NCBI GenBank assembly: GCA_963576785.1
Contig: OY756141.1
Coordinates: 62,001 to 126,000 of the forward strand
From: Chlorophyllum brunneum
Taxonomy: Eukaryota; Basidiomycota; Agaricomycetes; Agaricales; Agaricaceae
Direction: 5' to 3'
DNA: 64,000 bases
Position numbers and translations under genes: made by a program. Shown here piece after piece: positions 36,603 to 50,335 of this stretch (the stretch's first letter is position 1; each line of letters starts with the position of its first letter). A model generated the notes under the pieces. The model did not search any database, was not told the origin of the DNA, and saw only the letters and a list, made by a program, of their open reading frames with translations.

Positions 36603-39600
36603 AATGTAGTCAACAAGAGAAATATGCCCACGGGTGCTCCGCTAATATCCCTCATTGATCGGTTATTTCTCATTCAGTAACTTTGAAGTACCGATAGGAT
36701 GTCCCATTCAAGGGTTAACACAAGTCGAGTAGACAAAGCTCTCCTATGGAAACCTAACCAGGGGGTATTTTGCGTTAGATCATGCTAATTGGCAAGCGGT
36801 AGTGAGATGTGTCGCGATGGTGGCCTGAAAGTGAACGGGATTGCTAGCCGGTTGCAGTCAGAATCGAATCAATGATGAATGTTGTGCCTGACAAGTAATT
36901 GAGATCTTTTCGCGGAAAAGGTTATTTCTGTCCCGACAACGGCCATGACCAACAACCCCGACCTCCGATTCGGACTTCTGAACGAATGGAGACACGAAAC
37001 TTGTAATGCCACCAGCTTTGGAATATGATGCCAGTGTAATGGTGAAAATAAGAACATACTGCATTTGTTGGGCATGGAGGAACTCAGACAATAGATCAAA
37101 GCGAAAAATGGGCCAGGGGGTAGTATTTTGATCTGACTCGTTTGTGCAAAAGGAAGCATTTCATCTCCAATGCCGATTGAACGGGAGAGATACTTGAACT
37201 GAACTACTTGAACTGAGGTGGTCGTTCGGTACTTGCAGTCTTTCAGTACTCAGGGTAGGAGAACCATGGGTGTGACATCCCGGATCAACATCATGTCACA
37301 TAGCGCCCCGTTGCACCCTGCACCTGTAAGCCCACTGGCTTTCGTCCTCCCACTCCCTGGAACAGCTCCAGCTCCTCTCAGTCAAGCTCGCTCAATTCTA
37401 CGTCGCATCTCCCTCTGAGCTCCACCTCACCTCACCAGTCCATCGATACAGCGTGATAGGACTTAATATAGCTGCGAAGTCCTGGCAGAAACTGTGGTGG
37501 AACTTGTTACCCGGGTCATAACGGCGATGTTGACTACGCTCGGGTTGTCTGATTAATTCATCCAGTATTTACTAATTTCAATACCAAACACGAGCGAACT
37601 TCACACTCCACCGGACCAATGTTCTGTGTGCTCATCCTGTGTCGATCCTCGACCGTCAATGCTTGGATGTTGGGAAGCCGAACCCATCCGCACTATACCC
37701 CTGTACCTCCATCACCCCCGTCTAGGGCCTCTTTCTTTCCTTCAGCTTCGTATGCATTTAACGTGCTCCACTATTGCTTCACACTTCTCAAAGATTCTCC
37801 CCTCGCTTGATATCTCAGCCGCTTTCCACTCTTCTCAGGCAACATGGAAGGTATCAGCGGCTTCTTATGGAGGTCATCGTGCAGTGATTCTCTACGTTCC
37901 GAGTTCCGGTGGATAGACAAGGTGGGGGAGAAGGCACATGTCCGATGAATATCAGGTTTTTGGCATGTCTGACGAGGGGTAGTTTCAAGTCATGAGTGGG
38001 TTCTTCTTGGTGGAATACTCTTGCTGGCATCGTTTCTACTGTTATCATGGGATAAACATCTGGCGTCGGCCAGTGGATGAGACTGGCTTGACTGAGTACG
38101 TTTCTTCCAATCGTCTATGTCTTCACCCGGGTTATTTGGGCTGGGCTTCTATCAGAGGAATTACCAAGTCTACTAGTGCAATCCCTTCACCTCGTACTCC
38201 CAACATGCGAGTCCCTACGCGCCCTCTTAGTGTAAAGCACGCGCATCTTCAGGCTCCCTGGAATGGTTAGACTGGATATAAATTTATGAAATAAACGATT
38301 GGCAGCGAAATTGGTACGCTCCACTTGTTGACAAGGTGACCGTATTTACTCGGAGTTTGCAGTTGCACCGCATCTTTGTTCACCGTGGGTACGGCAGCAG
38401 GTACCTCACAACCCCTCCGTCCCGCCATTGATTCCGGGAATAAAGTTTGGGCGTTCCGCGCCGAGAGCATTATACGCAGGGGGTAGAACATCGTTGCTGC
38501 TGAAAGTGATAATCATCTGTGAGTTTGGGGTTAGGCATGATTTAGAGACCACGAGGCTTAATCTTCAGGTGCATGCTACTCGTGTAGCAGGACTGTATGG
38601 ATTCAATGTTTTTTTTTTCGGCAATTCTAGCGCGTGTTGCACCTACGAGTTTCAAGTGAGCTCAAATTTGATGACGTCGCTGTACTCCGACTGCACTGAC
38701 TACACAGAGCAGTCAGGGATACCATTATCAAAAACATCTCTATGAGTAAGGTGTGGACAAAGCTCTGCCCAGGATTCCCGCGCTATCTGGAGAAAGTGAT
38801 ACGCCTAAGTCCGCCGTGGAATATGATTCGGGCTTGCTATTAGCCGCGCCTTGTGTACACTTGAAAGATTGTATCATTCTGGACGTATTCAGTAACTGTC
38901 CCTGGATGTGCCACAGATTGCCTATCTATGACGTAGCGACACTCATTTATAGGTCTTTTTGAGAAAGGTTCCTTTGCATGCATGCTGGAAATGCGATTAG
39001 CTTGAGAGGGGAGGTGCGCTTTTAGGCGACGGCACCAACTGCGCGTCCATATATTCCGGATTGTCTACAAATGTACGACTCCATATTTTTCGGGGCTCGT
39101 GGAAGTCTTTCACATGAGAATCTGGTTGTATACTGGCGGGGCAGGTGCTCTTACTCCCCATGGAGCAGGCGAAGGAGTAATAGGTATTCGAATTGATAGA
39201 AGCTTCCTTTTAATTTTTCCTAAACTCATATACATGGAATAGATCACTTATAAGTAGAATTCATCATCCGCCATGTCGAGTAAGAAGCGCATCAGAGATG
39301 TCAATTCGCACTTGTTTGCACACCGATCATGGGCATAGAAGAGTGGTATACAGACCTCCACCAATATTTCCGGCTGTTAGAGACATTAGAGGAGAAAATA
39401 GAAAGAAGTGGTAGTGGGAGAAGTTGAGGCTTAGGTTTTTTTGTTGAGAAGAATCAGGGGCGAAGACTTGTTCCGTGGAACAGAATGGTCGAACTTCGGG
39501 TAACGGCTACCGGTTATTCCCGTGATATGCATCAAGAATATCCTGTTCAGGGGAATCCCAGCATGACCGGTTCCTGAACGAAGGTTTAGCTAGAATGCCG

Positions 39601-41335
39601 AGTGGGCCCCTGCTTACAAGGCACCGTCGCACACAGCTGCAGTTCTTCAGTGGGTGCTGGTGCGCAAGGGTTCCGTGCCCTCATTGACAAACTCTTTCAG
39701 CGCACATTCGTTGGTTGTCAAGGCAAAGCGATTGACTCCAGCGCCAATGCCAAACAGGCCAAGGTAGATCGCCATCTAACAATGCCAAGCAACAAGCACA
39801 TGTATGAGGCGGAGAAACCACTTCCTGCCCGAGTCATCGTTATTATGGGCCTTGATAATGTAGATACATGAATCAGCTCTGAATTCAAAGTTAATAATCC
39901 AAGGCGGTACTGTGCCCGCCCAATGCCGGAATATCGTTGTTGAGTATCCCCGGATATCTCTGAAGCGCTACCATGGTCAATTCCAGGGTCATCCCAAGGT
40001 TACTTGTGGGCTACGGGGGGTTCCATTGGCAATGGATAATATTTTTATCTCATGATCATTCATCAAAAATGCAGCTCGCTTGACCAAATATGTTCTTCCA
40101 ACGTCGCTCCAACGAACACAGAGCAAAGGTAAAACAACTACTGGATCAGTGAGCGGGGAGGGGGCCGCCCTGTTGGCTTGTGAAAGCGCAGTCGGATCTC
40201 CGCTTGACCGAAATTTGCGGGAGGGGGAGCTTGGGAGATAACCATCTACGCAACCGAATCACTCTTTTCAGGGCTCACGTGTACGGCATTTTATGATCGG
40301 ATTACCTATGCTCCCCGACGTCAAGCGCTGTCAGTCACAAAAAAAAAGTCTAATTATAACTTTTTGATCAACGCTTGGCTGCTCAATTCTGTTACAGATG
40401 CAACAGCGAGGATTAGCCCTCTGAAAACGCCCTAGGACAGCTCCCATTGGCCCGAGGTCTCGTCGTTAAACGTCATCGCCGAGATCACGTGCAGGCTTAG
40501 TGTTGTGTCCACCCACTGTTGCATGGGAGCTTTGTTCCTTGACTCACTCGGCTGGCTTGAAACTCGGAGACCAAACCTGTGCCTATTGCGGGACTCCGGA
40601 GGGAAATGGGCGCGGAGATCTGGTAGAAGAGGCTAGTCTTAGTATCATCCCTACCGGACGAAAGAGAGGGGGAGCAGGATCAACAAGATAGGGTCAACGG
40701 CTGACAGCAAAGCGACGGCGCATCGTGATCCTCCTATAGTCCGCTTTCCGTCACCGTTCGGCTTGCTGCTGTGACTTGAAGGAGATCCTTACTGAAGGGC
40801 ACATTGCTCTGTATCAGGCGGAACATTCTTCTCCCAAATGCGTTCCCACTTCCACATGGAATCCCCAACGAGCCTTGATCCACACACGGCGATGCGCCGA
40901 TCGAGTTTATCCTTTTGTCTCGATATAGCGTGACGTTTACCGTACTGGGCCATCCTTATGCAGATCTCTCCATGCCATTTGTATGTAATCTTCAAATTTG
41001 TGACGCGCTTCTGCTCTGACGGCAGTATGGATCAGAAATCCTCACTGTTACACCGCCCGGGCGAACCAGATTCATCTCCCACATTTCCCTCCCAAACCAC
41101 CCTTTTGCTCGCGCTATCTTTTAAGCGTCCAGTGATCCACGTTTCGCCGAGAGTATATGCTCAATGACTGTGCGATTACCCATCAAAGAAATGTGGGCGC
41201 AGATGACCGGAACCTGTCCTCGCTTGAGAAATGAGGCCGTGAGGACCGTTCGCCTCGCACTGGTTCATTCTTAGGTTTGTATAAATACCAAAGCCCATGC
41301 TTCCACTTCAGTTCACCTTTCGTTCTATTTCCCAA
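36603..41335. other. Long gene-poor stretch
   Basis: 4.7 kb without a gene I can support. Weak signals include a hydrophobic run (EWVLLGGILLLASFLLLSW) in a short frame near 38000 and a proline-rich frame near 37620-37810; neither has a consistent gene structure. A possible TATA-like TATAAATA sits near 41280, just upstream of the third MFS gene. Confidence 0.35.
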
Positions 41336-43344
41336 ATGTCCACGGTCGAAAAAGTCACTCTACCTACATCAACATCAGAGAGCTTGGCCGGGGACGATGC
41401 CAAGAAGATAGTCGTGCAACCGAGCGAGGGAGATTTGCGTGCCATTGTTGAAAAGGGCCGTGACGTTGTCTCAGATGATGCGGAGAGGGGAGGACTTGTG
41501 GTAAAGACACCATCAGCAGATGACGACTTTCCTGACGGTGGGCTAAGAGCTTGGCTGGTTGTTCTCGGAGTGCGTCTTTCTCTTACTGATCTCACGACTA
41601 CCAGTGTTGATGATCAATTGTTTAGGCGTTCTGTAATGCATTCGCTACGTGAGTTCTCCCTGACTTGACATTTATCACCAGTCACTAAAATGCGGGGATA
41701 AGTGTTGGTTATGTCACTTCGTGGGGTGTACGTTGATCCACTCTATTGTTGATGGGTTAGACTCAAGATTATTATAGATATTCCAAGAATATTACGAAAA
41801 GACGCTTCTGAAAGATTACAGCCCCTCTACTATGTATGCACCCATTATATGCCTATATTCGTCCATACTGATCCCGCTCTGGTTCCATTCCCTTTCTCCA
41901 GTTCTTGGATAGGCTCAATTCAAGTACGTGCACGCTTCTTTATGGTCCCATGCTGTTCTTACGTTGCATTCCATGATCACAGTATGCGCTTATATTTTTC
42001 CCTGGTCTCGTCGTCGGCCGGCTGTTCGACTTGGGCTACTTCCGTTATGTGTTCATTTTCTCCAGCTCCCTCCTCATCGCAACAACATTCCTCGCCGCCC
42101 AATGTACAGAGTATTGGCAATTTCTATTGTGCCAAGGTATCGCTAGCGGGGTATGTCCGGTTTTCTTCCTATTCAGTATGGTGTCTAATCATGTGTTATG
42201 TATTTGACAGATCGGATGCGGTGGTGTGTTTTCACCTACACATGCCATTCTCTCGCACTGGTTCAAGAAGAAGCGTGGTTTGGTTTTGGGATATATGGCG
42301 GTCGGAGCTTCTGTAGGCGGTGTGATATTGCCCATCACTGCACACAAATTGATTCCAGAAGTTGGGTACGTGTGGTCCACTCCACCCTCTTATTTTACGG
42401 ATCTAACGCCACAGTTCTACAGATTCCGCTGGGCGATGAGGGTAATCGGATTCATCCTCGTCGTAGTCCTCGGAGTGTCCAACCTGGTACGTTATCGTTG
42501 ATCATATCGCGAACAAGTTGACCAAACATGAATTATAGACAGTGAGAAGGCGACTCCCGCCTGCCAAGATCAAAGGTGGTCTCTTGAACCTTTCAGCCTT
42601 CAGGGAGCTACCATATACTATGTATTGTATCTCATCGTTCTTCATCTTCTTGGGACTTTACACTCGTACGTTGTTACCTACCCCATTTTTGGAGTTTCTC
42701 TGATCGGCCAATAGTTTTGATCTTCGCAAACGTGAGCGCTGCTCAGCTTGGCATCGATGCCAACCTTGCCTCCTATTTCGTCGCCATCGCAAACGCCGGT
42801 TCGTTATTTGGTCGATGGGCATCTGGAATCCTTTCAGACAGGATCGGTGAGTCCCCCCGCACCCGCTTATTTTTTCCTCATCATCTCATCACTTCTTTTT
42901 TTCGATAGGTCCCTTGAACGTTATGATCCCCTTTACCCTTTTCGCTGCTGCTTTCACCTACGGCTGGCCCTTCACTCATACAACCGCCTCACTCATCGTT
43001 ATTACTCTTATTTATGGATTCTGTTCCGGCATGTATGTCTCTCTCATGACGAACCCAATTATGAACTTGGGTGGCGAGGGAGACATTGGAAGGAGAATTG
43101 GAATGTTCATGAGTATCTTGGCTATCGGCGCCCTTTGTGGTCCACCGATTTCTGGTGCTATTCAAGTTAGTACCGGAGGATCCTTCAGGATGGTGGGCGT
43201 GTTTGCCGGTAAGTCTTTTTTCCTGCACAAGTGTAGGGTTCGTAAGACTAAACCTCATTCAAAGGAACCGTGGTCGTCGTTGGTGTTTTGTGTATGCTCA
43301 GCGTGAGGTTGCTGATATCGACAAAATGGAACGCAAGACTGTAA
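41336..43344 (+). CDS. MFS transporter, monocarboxylate porter type (copy 3)
   Basis: Third member of the porter family, on the plus strand. The start ATG gives MSTVEKVTLPTSTSES; an upstream in-frame ATG at 41297 would add 13 residues. A polar acidic tail leads to the signature FPDGGLRAWLVVLG. Then come AFCNAFAT, GYVTSWG, SWIGSIQ, FDLGYFRYVFIFSSSL, IGCGGVFSPTHAILSHWFKK, GRWASGILSDRIG, GGEGDIGRRIGMFMSILAIG and a C-terminus LLISTKWNARL. About 13 exons follow the same plan as copies 1 and 2, and here every intron has GT-AG ends, including the late one after SDRIG (GTGAGT). It serves as the intact reference for the damaged donors in copies 1 and 2. Substrate unknown. Confidence 0.88.
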
Positions 43345-46300
43345 AAAAAATAAATTCTACTGTGGACATCTCAACATTTTTCTTATTTTTTCTCGCATTC
43401 ATTTAACATTGACTGGTAAATGTAGAGGTTATGCCTATCGAGCGGCTTAATGGATCCGTGTCGAATAAATCCGATTAGATTGTCATTTTTAGTTTTTAAC
43501 ATTCCCCCAGCATCTGTAGCTTACAATTGTACACTATCTCGAAACACTTAAACTAATCAATCGCATTGCCTGGTGCTAAATGGTTCGGAGAAATGGCTTG
43601 TGTGGTTTCTCAATCATTGGTTATCGGTTTGCCTCTCGGGAGCGCAGAATCCCAATCCGGTTCATTGTCTATCCCCACTTATGATCAACCTTTGGTTTTT
43701 ACTGCTAAAGGGACATCCTGAAAGGCCCCATACACCATGAGGTTGCTGTCTACGACCATATGCAAGATTCTCCGAGGAATTAAGGAGCCCGAGAACGTGT
43801 TCGGGCTTACAAGATTTGCGTGTGCGTGATGGCTCCTGGGATTGAGTAACACTAGTATTCTTAACCCCTCTCTGAATGTAGTTTCATCCTGTACTGAATT
43901 ATGGTAGATCCAGCGAGATTTTCGGAACTACTGGGCATGGGGGAAGATCTGTGACCCACTTAGCTTCGGGGTGGTAAGGGACGCCTGGATAACGTGTTTG
44001 TTAAGACCGTTTGGCGTTTTCATGGGCTGAAGATGCTCGACATGAGTGAAACTAGAGGAAAACCGATAACGATGGATCATAGTGCATGCAGTAGGTATGA
44101 AAGCGTTGCGGGGCTCGGACAACCATAAGTCTTTTTTGTAAGTCAGTATACGTTTTCGGGACTCTGCGGATCTCACTCAAGTCATACAGAATGGGGGTTC
44201 AAGGAATTTGTTATATATCCGGTGATCTATCACGATTAAGTTGAAAATGATTTTGACAAGTATTTTAAAGTTGTGAACCAATGACAAAACTTGAAGAATC
44301 AGCAATTTCATCGGAAAGTTCTCGGGGCAAGTTTTTATAGTTCGTGATCATGAGAAGATTAGATCGTATGTAGTTCAGAAAACGAGTTGGAATCCGAGGT
44401 TGGTTTTGAATGAATCAAAAACGTGGATTACGTTCGTGAGAGTGTGTGGGAAGGAAGTGTGGTTAGTGCCAAGAAGATCCATGCGTGCTTGATTGTGAAA
44501 TCGTCAATTTGCCGATATCAGTTAGGGAATGAATGTGATACTCGTTAATCTCGCTACGAGATAGTCTCTGGTCCGTTCTGAGCAATAGCTGACCTCTCAA
44601 TTACAGCTGCTTTACCCACCAACAACGATTTGATGAAAGTTCCCACGGAAAGGAAAGAGTGGGTCACGTATATCTCATGCTTTCAATTTTCTCATGATGA
44701 TTTCCCACTAAAGCCTTGGCATTTTGAGAATTAGGACTTACAGGCAACTTGCACCCGCCTTATGGGGATTTCTTTCCAAACCTTCCCACCTTCCATTTGT
44801 ACGTTGGATGCCTGTTTATGATTCAGAGGCGTCCTGTGGGAAAATGATAGACAGTGAGTCCGTTCTCGCTAAAAAAAAATATAATAAGGCTAATTTGAAT
44901 CAAAATATTATAGATTCAAATGGTCTTACTGACACTCGGTCACAATGTCAAAAAGAAATCGTCAAATCTACTGTACCCTGGTCTCCGCAGCATTCCACCT
45001 GGTGGGCTTCGGAATATCTTGATCGGACTTGGAAGTCGTGGCACGTCTATCAATGCTTCGATACGTGAACTCTATAAGAATTGGAAGAACTCTATAAAAC
45101 CCGTTCATGAGCCGACCACGTCACGTCAAAGTTACTCGGGTGCACGAATTGAAGTAGAGAAACAACCACGGTAAGCCTGATCCCATGTATGGAGCTAACG
45201 CTGAATCTTATCAAGTCTCCTGGATGATTGGTTACACATGCTGAACGTCAGAAGCTCGCTGGAAGTGCTTCGCTTCAATTACAAGAGTCGAGGTATCCAG
45301 ATTTGAACCAGGGGTACCGCAGTGAGGACCTTGCATTGCTATATGCGACATGCATTTAGTTGAAGGAAGTTCATGGGACACTGAGAAAGGCGAGGTGCTA
45401 CAGGGTCTTAACACGCAAAGTATCCAATATACTCCTGATATGGTTATGTTCTCTGTGAGTTACATACACGAAAACTTGGGGTTCCGTGATGTACATATTG
45501 GCAATCCCCGTCAAGATACGCAGTGTGGCCCAATCTCTGCCTCTTGTGCCATGATTGCGAGACACTCTTCGTCTCTTGGTTGGCTGATACACTGCTTCCG
45601 TTACACGATGTTTCAAGCCGCCTTGCGTGTTGGAGCACAAATCACAGGAATGTCACTCAAAGTTGTGGCTATGACAGGGATTACCGAAGGACCATCTAGT
45701 CCGTGTCCAGGGACCTTGTCGTTCTTCGAGGACCGTGAATCGTGAAGAGCATCTTCATAGTGTCCGTAGTCAACATCTGGATACGAGTAACGCTTACGAC
45801 AGCAGTCAAGTGTTTGGTATTGCGGTTTAAACTTCGATTGTGAATGTGCAATTCGAGATCAGATCCATCGTAATTGTTCCCAGAAACAGTGCTGAAGTAC
45901 GTCTGTCTCTAGAGATGCCGCTTGCTGGTTGGATATACATCCCGGAACCGACTGGGTAATCACGTAGTTCAATTTTGACTTACCTGACAATCAAGCCTTT
46001 GTCCAATGAATACGCCCGCCTTGCAATGAGGATAGGGCCTGGATGTGGCCTATTGATTGTCCTGTAACTCAGCGAAGAAATGATCTGGCAGAAAACCTCA
46101 CCACCCTCTCTGCTGATATTTTGTTGTGCCAGCCAATTACATATGCATGCCCTCAGTTTCGATCTCCTTCTATAGTGAATTTTGATCCTCTGTTATATCG
46201 TCAGCTTTGATCCCCATCCATACTCAACTTTCGGGATCGTTGACAAGTTGCTTACCAACTTGCTTCTCCTCGGAGAAAAGAAACGGTGCGAGATTTTCGC

Positions 46301-47924
46301 CATCCGAGTCAACTTATCTCGGCACCAAGTTTCATCTGGGACGGTGTGATCTGTCTGTATATTTGGAGTTCAGGCTACTTGAAAATGACATATGTTGTTT
46401 CGGGCGAGCATTATGACGATTACCGCGAGAGAAGTACCTTATGGTGTTCAATCCTGGGCGTGGTGTACCAGTCCCACTGTGTGGAAAGGGATGTAAACAC
46501 GGTGTCGATCCACTGTACCTGGGTTTAGGCTTCAGCCAAGCGTGAAGTTCGGAATGCGCGGGAGCCATACACTTAGCCAAGGATTGGGGACTTCGGTGGG
46601 TCATCGGTCTTTTTACCGATGCGAGGTGATCGAAGGGAAGGCTCGTAATAAAGCAGTAGATTTACTGGAGGAGAATCAGATTGAGTTGCAACACGACAGA
46701 TACGCACAGCCGAGCTCAACTCCGTCAAGTACATTAAACTTAGGGCGAGCCAAAAATCTTTTGACTGTTGCGGGAAATGTGAGGTCGCTCCGACCCTTCG
46801 CGTCAGGTGTTTTTCACTGTGTTAAGAACGTGAAACACGTTAGCAACTTTCGAAATGGGCAAAGTCTTGACGAAGAGTTATTAGTTGTGCCCACTCCAGG
46901 GGCATTTCGGGATAAAAACCAGGGGGACTTACATCCAAATATCGTACTCTTCCATATCCCACCAGGATTCCCTGAAATTTATTTTAGGACACCGATGTGA
47001 GATATGTTGAATACACATTAAAACGTGTGAAAAAGTATCCGTGTTAAAAACATTGCAGCTCCTCAGCCAAAACTATTGATATAGGTATTTTGAGTTGGAT
47101 TTCAGATAAGATTTGGATGTTGGGGTACGATAGCCAACTTGCGATGAAGATTTCTACAACTTGTTGTCTAACCGGCGTACATCAATCGAACTCAGCCTTT
47201 TTGCTGGCGTGATAAAATGACTTGCGAAATAGCGAAATATCTGACCTGAATACAGGATTTCGGAAGTGAGGATAGCGGCTCTATGAATCTAAGGGGCTCA
47301 TACCGACCCACGGTGCGTCGCCGAAATGTGGTCGATATCGGTCAACGAGAGCGGGATTGAATAGAATTGAGTCAACGATCAAGAGAGGTGATGAACAGGT
47401 TCGGAAGCTGCCGAGGCTGGGTACGAGTATAAGTGACGTCGTCCCACCCCTAAATGTATACAATGTTGGGGCTCCAGAGGGCGATGAAGGTGTGGAGCGG
47501 GAAGAGAGCATGAACAGATCAGAGTGGCAGGTGGAAGCAAGGCAGGACGTCGGGATAGAGGCATGGTTGCACTAGTTGTGGCTGTGAGAGGAGCCTCTGG
47601 TAGGCGGGAAATGGCTGTAGGACGCGGGGTGTATGGTAAAAAAAAGAATAGATGATAATACAGAAGAGAACAGGAACTGCCATATACAGCGCAATTTAGG
47701 GATCCTTTGAAGAAACGGTACGTGTGCTGGAAGGCGCGTTGATAAGCTTCCATAATCTCTTTTTTCCGCGCTGAAGACCATCTGAGGGCGTGCGACAGAA
47801 GATGTCACCAGACGCTGTCAGAGGCTCGATCTGGCGACACGGTTTTCACTGGGGTTGAGCACCACCGCTTGTAGTCAGCTAAATTGATTCCCTTCCATAC
47901 CAATAACACCTTTCTGAATATTTC
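43345..47924. other. Gene-poor stretch with possible remnants
   Basis: No gene I can support. Around 44594-45174 (+) several frames look like pieces of coding DNA (for example KEWVTYISCFQFSHDDFPL, and LHPPYGDFFPNLPTFHLYV after an AG), but they do not join into one open gene. From about 46280 the sequence is the upstream part of the eIF4A duplication, shared with 53940 onward. At 45290-45330 the minus strand has a tRNA B-box-like GGTTCAAATCT without a foldable tRNA. Confidence 0.4.
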
Positions 47925-48850
47925 ATGTCAGCGTGAGTCTACACGCCCTTTTCTCCCCACTTTGTGGCTTATGTGCCTAACTTGACTTCAGAGATAAATT
48001 CCAGGATGTGGCTGAAAACAACATAGAGTCCAACCGGTATCAGATTGTAGATAAGTGAGTCCGATTCTCTACAATGGAAACACAGGGGTCATAAAATAGT
48101 ACATTCACATCTGCATCATAGCTTTGACGACATGGAGTTGAAGCCTGAGCTTCCTCGTGGTCTCTATGCGTATGGGTAAGCACTATCTAAATACCCCTAC
48201 GGAGCAAGTGTTCAGTGCATGGTTCCAGTTTTGAGCGTCCATCTGCTATCCAGCAGCGTGCAATCGTCCCTGTCGCGAAAGGCCGCGACGTCATTGCCCA
48301 GCGGGAGAGGAAAGACTGCTGGTTTGTCCATTTCTGTTCTCCAACAAGTGAGTGCCTTGGCATCTCGCTACGGGGGGAAAGTGTCAACCAATCATGGACA
48401 ATAGCTTGACATTAGCGTCGAGGGTACCCAAATTCTAATCCTCGCCCCCACTCGTGAGCTTGCACCGGAAATTCAAAAGGTTGTCATTGCATTGCATGAA
48501 CTTTACGTGTCATGCCTGTGTTGGTGGCACGAACGTGCGTGAGGACATGGCTAAGCTCCAGGAGGGTGTCCATGTCATCGTTGGGACGCCTGGTCGTGTC
48601 TTTGATATGATCAACCGCTGTGCCTTGAGGACAGACCATTTCAAGACCTTCTGCTTGGACAAGGCCGATGAAATGTTGTCGCGTGGCTTCAAGGACCAGA
48701 TCTATGAGGGTGAGTAAGCTGGAATTATGAAACAGTGCCTTCTCTGACAGCTCACAGTCTTCCAACTCCTCCCTCAAGACACCCAAGTTGTCCTCCTTTC
48801 TCCTACCATGCCTGCTGATCTCCTGGAGGCCACCAAGAAGCTTATGAGGG
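46280..48850. repeat. eIF4A segmental duplication, copy A
   Basis: Matches about 53940-55860 in the same direction, with gaps. Shared landmarks are a block around CTACTTGAAA at 46375 and 53975, CGCCGAAATGTGGTCGATAT at 47330 and 54715, and the eIF4A coding region. Because non-coding upstream DNA is included, the copy arose by DNA duplication and not by reverse transcription; introns are also kept. Confidence 0.75.
47925..48850 (+). pseudogene. eIF4A pseudogene
   Basis: Broken copy of the eIF4A gene at 54.9-56.6 kb, introns retained. The start is ATGTCAGC followed by GTGAGT. It carries KFQDVAENNIESNRYQIVD where the intact gene has the Trp of ESNW. Helicase motif I is destroyed: about 8 nt are missing after the codons for DVIAQ, shifting the frame so that AQSGTGKT is lost. 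About a dozen nt are missing near 48500. The DEAD box reads DKAD, and the SAT motif reads LSPT. Homology ends near 48850, after the segment equivalent to [14 protein letters not shown], so the second RecA domain is absent. It cannot make a working helicase. Confidence 0.9.
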
Positions 48851-50335
48851 TACCTACATACGTAAACTAATACAATCCGCGAGCAGCTTACTCTAGAAAA
48901 GGATATCTATCGTACCCACGATCCGAGCATGGTTTAGAATGAAATGCGTATCTGTAAAACACTTACCAGACATACATATACCCACATATTGTATTACCAC
49001 TAGAAATGTCTTCACCTCCAAAGTCCCATGCTTGGAATACACAAAATATAGATTTTCAGAGCTGAAAGGTTTGTATATGATTAAACTGGCTTTGGCTCTT
49101 TAAGATACGAGGATTTGTGATCACACATAATGACTTTCAACCAAAGAGTTGGTTGCTTAATATTGCACTAGAAGTAAGCTCTGGAGGACATTTTGCACGA
49201 CATTGTTGCGGAAGCTAAGAATCGGGAAGGAAAGGTTAGTTCACCGCAAGAAAACCTTCAGCTGAGTCAGGTTTTCCAGAACAACTTCTAACATTAAGTC
49301 CCTCTTGTCCCTTTGGAGTCGGACCAGGCACGGAACGAGTTAATACTTCACTTTTTCACGTACACCGAAGAAGACGGTTATTGCTCAGCATTCGGCCACA
49401 GTTACATCACGAAATTTCAAGTGTACTATCATTTCAACAATTAGAGGAAGAGCGAATCCAGAAGGGTGTATACGAAACATGTGTCGAGGGGCGTAGTTAA
49501 TTGGGATACCAGCAATCTAGGTGTCGACAATGTGGCGGTATACAAATTGTCATAACAATAACGACATGATTTCGGGATGTTACCGTACAGTTCCCACGAG
49601 GGAACACACCGCGGTTCACGGTATTCCCCCGGCTCCAGGCTAGTCCCATTTATATCGACCTCATTTCACCTATGGCTTACCCATGCTCACCCATATGTAA
49701 GCGTGGCTGCATTGCATAGCGCTCCAGAAAAACCTCAAGAATAGCTTGCTTACTTTGGACAGGATCTCGGGCCGGGACAACGTGTACGTTATGTGGTTAA
49801 ATTGGACTCCTTAACGTAAGTCGAGAAGCCATTCAGTATTGTCGATAATGTTCCTGAATCCAGGTGCTTATCGTCGTTGTGCTTAAACGACGTGTAGACA
49901 CAATCAAAGCAGCCCTTGGCTCTCAGAACACAAAAATTGTGCTCGAAAGAATCAGGTGAAAAGTCTCAGTGGGTTCCGGTGCAAGCGCTATAATGGGGTG
50001 GGGCGAAAATTTTCCGGATAAAACTTGAACAATTATGTCAGAATAAGATTATTCAGCTCCCAGGCACCCCAATTTCGAGGATTGTGTCCCTGCTAGGTCC
50101 CAGAGGTGTCCTGATATACCTCAGGGTCACCATCGGCTTGCGGTCGGTAAAAAAGGCCGTGCCGGTGACAGCAATATGATCCTTCATGAAAGAACATATG
50201 CCGTAGGTTGTGTTGGTAAGTGGGTCACATTACCGATTTCATACTCTTGCCATGCGGTTAAAGAGTACCCTGAGCGGCCCTACGGAACTCCGGATAAAAT
50301 ACTCTCCCCTCTCTTCCGTTTGATATTTGACAGTC
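48851..50335. other. Intergenic, no recognised gene
   Basis: Follows the truncated eIF4A copy without any trace of the missing second half. No family match, RNA gene or repeat recognised. The end probably holds the promoter of the next MFS gene. Confidence 0.4.

Noticed and set aside
45285..45345. tRNA gene or tRNA-derived element on the minus strand (GGTTCAAATCT B-box)
   Set aside because: The T stem is only partly paired and no matching 5' acceptor strand is found at the right distance.
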